Program-made: the position numbers and the translations under genes
Notes under the pieces: generated by a model
The model's database searches: none
Seen by the model: the letters and a program-made list of their open reading frames with translations, nothing else
Told to the model about the DNA's origin: nothing
In this document: piece after piece, positions 47,293-53,755 of the stretch
Numbering within the stretch: position 1 is the first letter of the stretch
Layout of the letters: every line of letters begins with the position of its first letter
Source: Oceanobacillus rekensis
GTDB taxonomy: Bacteria; Bacillota; Bacilli; Bacillales; Amphibacillaceae
DNA: 64,000 nt
NCBI RefSeq assembly: GCF_002153375.1
Contig: NZ_MTBQ01000005.1
Span: 186,001-250,000, forward strand
Direction: 5' to 3'

Positions 47293-47775
47293 ATGAAACG
47301 AGGTTCAACATTGTTTTTAAAGTTAGCTGTTTTTGTTATTGGAGCTCCAGTGCTTGCTTTCTGCATATTTATGATTCCTTCGATAGCTAAGAATCTATCA
47401 GAGGGCTTAGCAGGATGGGATTATGTGATATTTGGCATTTTAATCATTATGTATATATCAGCGATACCATTTTATACTGCGTTGTATCAGGCATTTAAAA
47501 TTTTAGGCTTTATCGACAAGAATAAAGCATTCTCGGAATTGTCTGTAGGAGCGTTAAAGAAAATAAAATACTGTGCAATCACAATCAGCTGTTTATACGT
47601 AGTCAGCTTGCCACTTTTCTTTATCTTTGCGCAACTAGACGATGCCCCAGGCGTTGTATTAGTTGGAATGATGTTTGTTTTTGCCCCGATGGTGATCGCA
47701 GTCTTTGCAGCTGTTCTCCAAAGGCTTTTAAATGAAGCTATTCATATAAAATCAGAAAATGACTTAACGGTCTGA
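47293..47775 (+). CDS. yoaS: DUF2975 membrane protein, YoaS-like
   Basis: 160 residues, four hydrophobic spans (LKLAVFVIGAPVLAFCIFM; YVIFGILIIMYISAIPFY; CAITISCLYVVSLPLFFIF; MMFVFAPMVIAVFAAVL). Belongs to DUF2975. In B. subtilis yoaS is paired with the regulator yozG, as here. GAGAGGTG suits ATG 47293 rather than the GTG at 47284. Confidence 0.8.
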   Translation: MKRGSTLFLKLAVFVIGAPVLAFCIFMIPSIAKNLSEGLAGWDYVIFGILIIMYISAIPFYTALYQAFKILGFIDKNKAFSELSVGALKKIKYCAITISCLYVVSLPLFFIFAQLDDAPGVVLVGMMFVFAPMVIAVFAAVLQRLLNEAIHIKSENDLTV

Positions 47776-47785
47776 GGTGATAACA

Positions 47786-47995
47786 ATGGCGATAATAATA
47801 AATGTTGATGTGATGTTAGCGAAACGAAAAATGAGCGTCACGGAACTTTCAGAAAGAGTTGGAATAACGATGGCTAACCTTTCTATATTGAAGAATGGAA
47901 AGGCAAAAGCGGTTCGATTATCAACTTTAGAAGCTATATGTAAGGCATTGGATTGCCAACCAGGGGATCTATTAGAATACCGAAGTGATGAATGA
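47786..47995 (+). CDS. yozG: Cro/C1-type HTH regulator, YozG-like
   Basis: 69 residues, almost wholly one xre-type helix-turn-helix: SVTELSERVGITMANLSILK, LSTLEAICKALDCQPGDLLE. Ten bases after the DUF2975 gene; this pair recurs in Bacilli. It likely regulates its own membrane partner. ATG 47786 follows GAGGTG. Confidence 0.85.
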   Translation: MAIIINVDVMLAKRKMSVTELSERVGITMANLSILKNGKAKAVRLSTLEAICKALDCQPGDLLEYRSDE

Positions 47996-47997
47996 GC

Positions 47998-48242
47998 GGG
48001 ACGCAGGGACAGGCACTGTGTCCCGTAGTGTTTTCATGACTTAGACCGAGTTTTAGAGGGACTGGGTCTTTTTAATATATAAATATCAAAAGTTAATTTT
48101 AGTGCAATTGGCAGTCTCTAAAATTCACTTTTTATCTTAAAAAAAATTAAAATTGTTCACTTAATTCCATTCGATTTTTAGATTATGGGATTTTGACATT
48201 GGCAACGGTTATGTCTAGCCTAGTATTGATTAGGTTGAGAGG
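47998..48242. repeat. Left half of REP-type element H
   Basis: GGGACGCA then GGGACAGGCACTGTGTCCC (48006-48024), an internal terminator-like hairpin (AGACCGAG ... CTGGGTCT, about 48039-48068), then the AT-rich left-half sequence with CATTCGATTTTTAGA and TTGGCAACGGTTATGTCTAG. The same TTGGCAACGGTT motif sits just before the RAYT in element C. No right end follows until 49990. Confidence 0.65.
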
Positions 48243-48251
48243 ATGTGTACC

Positions 48252-49157
48252 ATGCATTATAAATCGCGCAAGAAGTCAAATGAATTATTGATTATGGAAT
48301 TGTTAAACAGGCGAAGGCATTTAGCAAGCAATGATAGGCATCACTATTTCAGTTTAAAAAAGGGATATGAAGGAGAGCTTCTATTCGATCGTTTAACCAA
48401 AAAACTAGATTGTGAATGCTTGATATTAAATGATTTGTTATTAAAAGTAAATAATACTACTTTTCAAATTGATTCCCTCATTATTACACAAGGTAAGGTC
48501 TTCATTTATGAAGTGAAAAACTTTGAAGGCGATTATTATTACGAATCTGATAAGCTTTACAAGAAACCCCAATTAGAAGTTATGAATCCACTTTTCCAAT
48601 TGAATAGAACAGAGTCTTTGTTACGCCAGTTACTATTGAGCCTCGGCTATAAACCTCAAATCGATGCATTCATTATTTTCATTAATCCCAAATTCACCCT
48701 ATACCAAGCGCCATTGGATAAGACGATTATTCTTCCGACACAGTTAAACCAATATATGGAAACCCTAAATAAAACACCTTCAAAAATAACTGAAAAACAT
48801 AAAAAAATCGCGGATCAATTGTTAGCTTTGAATAACCCCGATTCTCCTTATAAACAGATTCCTTCCTACGATTATGACCAACTGCGAAAGGGGATTACTT
48901 GTTTGAAGTGCTATTCCTATTCTGTAACTATTGAGAAAAGAAAATGTGTCTGTCACGACTGTGGGAATAAAGAGCCGGTTACAGTCGCTGTATTAAGAAG
49001 TGTTCAGGAATTTAAGCTACTATTCCCAAATGAAAAGGTTACAACGAATATCGTCGAAGAATGGTGCCAAGTGGTGCCATCGAAAAAAAGCATAAGGAGG
49101 ATTTTGTCAAGCAATTTTCGAATGGTAGGGGTTCATCGATGGACTTCCTACGAATAA
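48252..49157 (+). CDS. NERD-domain protein with C-terminal zinc ribbon
   Basis: 301 residues. NERD (nuclease-related) domain at about 40-150: KKGYEGELLFDRLTKKLD, then TFQIDSLIITQGKVFIYEVK with the D-x(n)-E-x-K active-site pattern of PD-(D/E)XK-type folds. A C-terminal zinc ribbon has CLKC and CVCHDCG. NERD proteins are thought to act on nucleic acid, but few are characterised. GAGAGG suits ATG 48252. It lies inside REP-element sequence at the place the RAYT occupies in element C, which suggests a cargo gene. Confidence 0.75.
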   Translation: MHYKSRKKSNELLIMELLNRRRHLASNDRHHYFSLKKGYEGELLFDRLTKKLDCECLILNDLLLKVNNTTFQIDSLIITQGKVFIYEVKNFEGDYYYESDKLYKKPQLEVMNPLFQLNRTESLLRQLLLSLGYKPQIDAFIIFINPKFTLYQAPLDKTIILPTQLNQYMETLNKTPSKITEKHKKIADQLLALNNPDSPYKQIPSYDYDQLRKGITCLKCYSYSVTIEKRKCVCHDCGNKEPVTVAVLRSVQEFKLLFPNEKVTTNIVEEWCQVVPSKKSIRRILSSNFRMVGVHRWTSYE

Positions 49158-49168
49158 CCTAATTTATA

Positions 49169-49540
49169 CGGTCACTGATGCGTTTGCTGAACGCCCATTT
49201 GCTGGAAACCTCATGCAGCACGGTCACAGATGCGTTGGTTGAACGCCCATTTGCAGGAAATCTCATGAAGCACGGTCACTGATGCGTAGGTTGAACGTCC
49301 ATTTACAGGAAACCTCATGAAGCTCGGTCACAGATGCGTTTGCTGAACGCCCATTTGCAGGAAACCTCATGAAGCATGGTCATTGATAAAGTGGTTGAAT
49401 GTCCAATTGCCGGAAACCCCATGCAGCACGGACACTGATGAGTTGTCTGAACGCCCATTTGCAGGAATTATCATGAAGAACGGTCATTCATAAATTAAAT
49501 GAACGCCCTTTGAGCTAGATTCATCGTGTAGTAAGGTCAC
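49169..49540. repeat. Tandem array, about seven copies of a 52-bp unit
   Basis: Units start with CGGTCAC-type sequence at 49169, 49221, 49273, 49325, 49377, 49429 and 49481, exactly 52 bases apart; a trailing AGGTCAC is at 49534. The unit contains GATGCG, TGAACGCCCATTTGCAGG and CTCATGAAGCA, and degrades toward the right. It has the same period and starting motif as the array at 23891, though most of the interior differs. No spacers and not coding. Confidence 0.9.
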
Positions 49541-49579
49541 TCATGGGTTAGATAACATCCTTTTATTTTTATTTCACGC

Positions 49580-50031
49580 GGTACGTGGAGACAGGTACCG
49601 CGTACCAAATTATTTTCATAACTTAGACCGAGTGTTAGAGGCACTTGGTCTTTTTTAATATGAAAATTTCTAAAATGATTTTTAGTTCCACTTGCCGTCT
49701 CTACATACAATTTTTGTCACTATAAAGTGAAAGTTGCTCAATTTTTTTCCATTCAATTTTTAGATAATAGCATTTTTACTTTGGCTTTCGGTTTCGATTA
49801 ACTTATACTTACCCTAAGTAACTCAAATAACAAAGCTTTAAGATAATATCATCAGATGGAATGGTATAGAGGGGTACCCCGAGTAACGTTGAAGGTGCAC
49901 TCACATTGAGGGGGAATGGAAATCCTCACTCTCGATCTGACAGGATACAGAGAGAAGATTCACCAAATCAATTATTTTTAGATGTATTCGGGACAATGTA
50001 CCTGTCCCGGTCCCCTGTCCCCCCCGTCCCA
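49580..50031. repeat. REPIN-like element I (about 450 bp)
   Basis: Left end GGTAC ... GTACC (49580-49606), a variant of GGGAC ... GTCCC with paired changes. A perfect internal terminator (AGACCGAGTG ... GCACTTGGTCT plus T-run, 49630-49662) follows, then the long left-half sequence. The right-half motif GACAGGATACAGAGAGAAGA and GGGACAATGTACCTGTCCC (49990-50008) end it. No gene inside. Confidence 0.72.
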
Positions 50032-50043
50032 GAAAAGGAGGAT

Positions 50044-50700
50044 ATGCTAGTGGTGGTTGCGAGCAGGTTAATACCAATCGGCATCATTGTTTTGTGCTTT
50101 GCTGTGGGAATGATTTCCTTTTACATAATGAGTGATTCACCAAAGGATCAAAAGAAAAAGCGGATGGATGAATTGATTTCACAGCTTGTTAATTTTGTTT
50201 TGTTTATCTGGCTTGGAAAAATCATATTGCATTTTTCTATTTTCATAAAAGATCCATTGGCAATATTGGCCTATCCAGGTAACTCGGATTCCTTTTACCT
50301 TGCTGTATTATTTATCGTAATCGTACTTGTTTATAAGTCTTTCAGAAAGCAGATGAACGTTCTTACATTTATGGAATCTTTTCTGCATGTATTTTTAGTA
50401 GCTTCCTTTTTGTATGAGTTTATTCAAGTTATCTGGAATGACAATTCATACGCTTTTGGATATTTGATTTTACTATCTGTTCTTCTGATTTTGTTTTTTC
50501 TCCTGTTCAGATGGCTTACGGCTAGTTTGCTAATCATGGTGATGTTAATCGGGTGGTCTTTCGGAATGTGGATTTTAACAAGTATCCAGCCATTCGTAAC
50601 GGTATTTGGTTATATCATGGAAGCCTGGTTCGTGGGATTATTTTTCACGTTAAGTTTAGTAATACTAATTTATAAGATAAGAAAAGGTGATGTTCAATGA
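50044..50700 (+). CDS. Polytopic membrane protein next to a TlpA-type thioredoxin
   Basis: 218 residues with about six hydrophobic spans (LIPIGIIVLCFAVGMISFYI; FVLFIWLGKIILHFSIFI; FYLAVLFIVIVLVYKSF; and three more). I do not recognise the family. AAAAGGAGGAT fixes ATG 50044, right after element I. Its stop overlaps the start of the thioredoxin-like gene, so the pair is coupled and may work together in thiol/disulfide or redox control at the membrane (inference). Confidence 0.7.
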   Translation: MLVVVASRLIPIGIIVLCFAVGMISFYIMSDSPKDQKKKRMDELISQLVNFVLFIWLGKIILHFSIFIKDPLAILAYPGNSDSFYLAVLFIVIVLVYKSFRKQMNVLTFMESFLHVFLVASFLYEFIQVIWNDNSYAFGYLILLSVLLILFFLLFRWLTASLLIMVMLIGWSFGMWILTSIQPFVTVFGYIMEAWFVGLFFTLSLVILIYKIRKGDVQ

Positions 50701-51236
50701 AAAAAGGGATTTCCATCGTTATTATTTTGGGAATGCTCGGCTGGGCCATTTTTGATTTTATCGGTTCATCTGAAGACGATTCGATTTCGGGAGGGGAAAA
50801 TGCTTCGGACGCAGCGGATAAAACTGGACTTGCCATAGGGGATATTGCCCCTGATTTTGAACTGGAAACTTCAGAGGGGGAAACAGTACGTTTGTCTGAT
50901 TACAGGGGGAAGCGTGTTTTAGTTAACTTCTGGGCTACCTGGTGTCCACCATGCAGGGCAGAAATTCCTGATATGCAAAAACTATATGATAATAAGGATG
51001 TCGCCATATTAGCAGTTAATATGGCAGAAACACCTGATACGGTAACGGAATTTGTGAAAGAATATGAAATGACTTTCCCAGTGCCGATGGATGCAGAATC
51101 GGAAGTCATTGATACCTATCAAGTTCAGGCATATCCAACATCCTATATGATTGACTCAAATGGTCGTATCCAATATATGAGATTAGGTGCCATGAATTAC
51201 GACCTTATGGTACAGGAACTGGAAAAGATGGAGTAG
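50697..51236 (+). CDS. TlpA/ResA-family membrane-anchored thiol-disulfide reductase
   Basis: 179 residues. One N-terminal anchor (about 4-20), a short acidic linker, then a thioredoxin fold: APDFELETSEGETVRLSDYR, the redox pair C83-P-P-C86 in NFWATWCPPCRAEIPD, and cis-Pro in QAYPTSYMID. It acts outside the membrane, reducing protein disulfides such as apocytochrome c or other partners. Start overlaps the upstream membrane protein stop (ATGA). Element J follows directly and supplies a terminator. Confidence 0.88.
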   Translation: MKKGISIVIILGMLGWAIFDFIGSSEDDSISGGENASDAADKTGLAIGDIAPDFELETSEGETVRLSDYRGKRVLVNFWATWCPPCRAEIPDMQKLYDNKDVAILAVNMAETPDTVTEFVKEYEMTFPVPMDAESEVIDTYQVQAYPTSYMIDSNGRIQYMRLGAMNYDLMVQELEKME

Positions 51237-51240
51237 GAAC

Positions 51241-51563
51241 GTGGGGACAGGCACCTCGTCCCAAAATATTTTCAAGACTTAGACTGAGTGTTAGAGACAC
51301 TTGGTCTTTTTACCGATGAATTTACAAAAATGATCTCAGTGGAATTGCCCGTTTCAAACAGCCAATATCGATCAATATAAAATGAAAATTGCTCACTTTA
51401 TTCCATTCTATTTCGGGATTTTGACAATGCATTTGGTTTTGATTAACTTATATAGGGTGGGAGATGAAGAAAAAATTTTTCTTTCTACCTGATTGATACA
51501 GAGGACTCACCAAACCAATTATCTTTAGATATATTTGGGACAATGTGCCTGTCCCTGCGTCCC
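51241..51563. repeat. REPIN-like element J (about 320 bp, complete)
   Basis: Left GGGACAGGCACCTCGTCCC (51244-51262), internal terminator (AGACTGAGTG ... ACACTTGGTCT plus T-run, 51284-51313), AT-rich left half, right-half motif (GATACAGAGG, ACCAAACCAATT), right GGGACAATGTGCCTGTCCC (51537-51555) and GCGTCCC. The best-preserved non-coding copy in the window. Confidence 0.78.
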
Positions 51564-51610
51564 TTAAAGTTTGAAAAATCTATTAACTATAATTTCAGCT
51601 AAAAGTCTGT

Positions 51611-51639
51611 TATACTACAAAACAGACCCGTTGGTATGT
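51611..51639 (+). promoter_or_regulatory. tetR-family gene promoter and palindromic operator
   Basis: TATACT (51611-51616) followed by ACAGACCCGTTGGTATGT (51622-51639), an ACA-N-ACC-N4-GGT-N-TGT dyad of the size TetR dimers bind. It lies between the -10 and the ribosome site. Confidence 0.45.
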
Positions 51640-51658
51640 TAGGAGAAATTAAACGAAT

Positions 51659-52222
51659 ATGGATACAAAATCGCTATTAATTGATAAATCTACAGCTCTT
51701 TTTCAGGCAAAGGGTTATAAAAATGTTGGCCTTAACGAGATTTTAAAAGCCTGTAATGTTACAAAAGGAGCGCTTTATCATCATTTTCCAAATGGAAAAG
51801 AAGAATTATTGATTACTTGTTTACACGGTTTAAATGAAGCCATTACGACAGATATCGAGGCTATTTTCAGTAGGCACCCATCAACAAAGGATGCCATCCT
51901 CTCCATGATCGATAAGTTAATTGGTAACTTTGAAAAAAACGACACCATTATCGGCTATACATTTAGCAGCATTGTTAGTGAAATGGCCACGATGAGTGAA
52001 CCGGTTCGCATTGCTTGTAGTGCTCTATATGAAAACATGCAGGCAATTTACTATGAGAAACTGATAACAGAAGGCTATTCAAACGAATCAGCTTCCGCTA
52101 TCGCAATGTTGTTGACAGCTTCGATTGAGGGTGCCATTATGCTTTGTTTAACGCAAAAATCCGCAACCCCATTGAAAACAATCGCCACATTATTACCGAG
52201 TATATTAAAAGTAAACAAATAA
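51659..52222 (+). CDS. TetR family repressor (LmrA/YxaF-like)
   Basis: 187 residues. N-terminal HTH (about 6-50: KSLLIDKSTALFQAKGYKNV, ILKACNVTKGALYHHFPNGK) and a C-terminal ligand domain with SIEGAIMLCLTQKSATPLKT, as in the LmrA/YxaF group that represses multidrug-efflux or dioxygenase genes. It precedes a DUF2798 membrane protein, the likely target besides its own promoter. ATG 51659 follows AGGAG. Confidence 0.85.
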   Translation: MDTKSLLIDKSTALFQAKGYKNVGLNEILKACNVTKGALYHHFPNGKEELLITCLHGLNEAITTDIEAIFSRHPSTKDAILSMIDKLIGNFEKNDTIIGYTFSSIVSEMATMSEPVRIACSALYENMQAIYYEKLITEGYSNESASAIAMLLTASIEGAIMLCLTQKSATPLKTIATLLPSILKVNK

Positions 52223-52421
52223 ATAAGACAGATCCATTATTACCTGCGTTTGTTAGATGGAGTGTATCTTTAGTGTGAATCGCATTTACGCAAGCTTTAT
52301 TAGATATGCCTTGCGTTTATTCACTCCATAGCGTGATTTAATATTGGCATATTCATCGTTGTATTTGCTTCTGTATTTAGCTTTGGTCGGAAAATTAATT
52401 TTGAAGGAGAAAAAGAAAACC

Positions 52422-52937
52422 ATGCATCAAGAAAACAGACTACCAAAAAATGGCAAAGAGGGCGCGATATTCGGCGCAATTATTGTAACATTATCCGTAT
52501 TAATGATGGGATCCATCAACATCATCCTTGCAGCGGGGGAATTTAACAAAGATGTTGCAATGAACATGTTAATCGTATTACCTATTATTTGGGTTATCGT
52601 AATGATTATTGAACCAGTAGCAATCGGTCGCTTTGCAGAATTTTTATCATCTAAATTTATTTCACAAACAGACGGTTTTGCTGCTCGTATTATGTTCCGT
52701 ACCCTTTTCACCGTACTAGGGATGTCATTTACCCTGACAATCATTGGAGATATCATTGGAAATGGTTTTACAACTGATATTTTTGCTAACTTTGTACAAA
52801 TCTGGCCTCGTAACTTTGTCATTGCGCTATTCTTGGAGAGTGTAGTTATTCAACCATTTGCACGTTTCGTAATGGTTAAAATGCACGCAGCGCAAGATAG
52901 AAAAGCCGCAGTTCAAACGAAGGCACAAATTATCTAA
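52422..52937 (+). CDS. DUF2798 membrane protein
   Basis: 171 residues, four hydrophobic spans in two homologous halves (AIFGAIIVTLSVLMMGSINI ... ILPIIWVIVMIIE; FRTLFTVLGMSFTLTIIGDI ... NFVIALFLESVVIQPFAR), the duplicated DUF2798 form. Unknown role. Located 200 bases after the TetR gene with GAAGGAGA before ATG 52422; the upstream frame is non-coding or remnant. A 7-bp stem (ACGCAAG/CTTGCGT, 52289-52320) sits between them. Confidence 0.75.
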   Translation: MHQENRLPKNGKEGAIFGAIIVTLSVLMMGSINIILAAGEFNKDVAMNMLIVLPIIWVIVMIIEPVAIGRFAEFLSSKFISQTDGFAARIMFRTLFTVLGMSFTLTIIGDIIGNGFTTDIFANFVQIWPRNFVIALFLESVVIQPFARFVMVKMHAAQDRKAAVQTKAQII

Positions 52938-52938
52938 C

Positions 52939-52979
52939 AAAAATCGCTCAGACTATATAAAAGTCTGAGCGATTTTTTA
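52939..52979. terminator. Bidirectional terminator
   Basis: AAAAATCGCTCAGACT / AGTCTGAGCGATTTTT, between the DUF2798 gene and convergent uspA. Confidence 0.88.
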
Positions 52980-53417
52980 TTAGGCAGGCGTACGGATGAC
53001 TAAAACATCGCATTTGGCGGAACGAACGATTGCTTGAGATACCGAACCAATGAGATAGCGCTCTACTGTCGTATGCCCCGTAGCGCCACAAATAATTAAG
53101 TCTGCATCCACTGATTTAGCAATCTCAATTGCAATCATCATTCGAGGTGAACCATATTCAATAATGATGTTCACATTTTTAACACGAAAGGCTTTAGCAC
53201 GTGCTTTATAGCGATCTAATGTTCGTCTAGATTTTTCTTTTACTTCCTCAGCAAGTTCTTTATCAAGAGGTCCCAGGTATCGGTTATCAATAATGTTAAC
53301 GATGTTTAATTGTGATCCTTGATGTTCGTAAGCAATATCAAGTGATTTACGAAATGCATATTCCGCTTCATTGGAACCATCTACAGCTACTAGAATACTT
53401 TTATAATGATCTGTCAT
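52980..53417 (-). CDS. Universal stress protein UspA family
   Basis: 145 residues. SILVAVDGSNEAEYAF at the start and the ATP-binding GATGHTTVERYLIGSVSQAI (G-x2-G-x9-GS) near the C-terminus. Single-domain, ATP-binding type; role in stress survival. ATG 53417 has AAAGGGGAT upstream; the longer frame to 53453 lacks a ribosome site. Confidence 0.9.
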   Translation of the reverse strand: MTDHYKSILVAVDGSNEAEYAFRKSLDIAYEHQGSQLNIVNIIDNRYLGPLDKELAEEVKEKSRRTLDRYKARAKAFRVKNVNIIIEYGSPRMMIAIEIAKSVDADLIICGATGHTTVERYLIGSVSQAIVRSAKCDVLVIRTPA

Positions 53418-53509
53418 TTTGTCGAAATCCCCTTTAATCATGTAGTAAATCAAATTGACTTTTTCATGATTAATGACAATATAACATTAATTACGGTCAA
53501 TGGTCCAAA

Positions 53510-53575
53510 GGGACAGGAACCTCGTCCCAGAATATTTCTAATAGTTTAGACGGAGTGACTTGGGCTTTGTTTACA
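53510..53575. repeat. REP left-end element K
   Basis: GGGACAGGAACCTCGTCCC (53510-53528), then a shortened terminator-like segment (TTTAGACGGAGTGACTTGGG). No right end seen. Confidence 0.65.
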
Positions 53576-53675
53576 GCTATCTAATTAGCCCCGCGGCTGT
53601 CATGAATTTGATCCGCCCTGAATTATAATGAAGGAACGCATTTCGATAAATTATTGTAATCCTCCACAATTTAAA

Positions 53676-53721
53676 GGGCCAGCCCCGCTGCATGAAAGAG
53701 CGAAGCAGTGGGGGACTGGCC
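53676..53721. other. Strong GC-rich hairpin downstream of helD
   Basis: GGCCAGCCCCGCTGC / GCAGTGGGGGACTGGCC with a short loop and no clear T-run. It lies 35 bases beyond the helD stop and may terminate or protect its mRNA. Confidence 0.5.
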
Positions 53722-53755
53722 TGAATTCCATGTTTTTGGGAAAACACTTTTTTTG

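Noticed and set aside
49169-49540. Second 52-bp array as CRISPR or repeat protein
   Set aside because: No spacers; period not a multiple of three and stops in every frame.
49906-50043. N-terminal extension of the six-span membrane protein
   Set aside because: Would be encoded by the REP right half; the AAAAGGAGG before ATG 50044 is clearly the ribosome site.
52427-52822. 131-codon frame antisense to the DUF2798 gene
   Set aside because: Shadow of the plus-strand membrane protein; no ribosome site or promoter.
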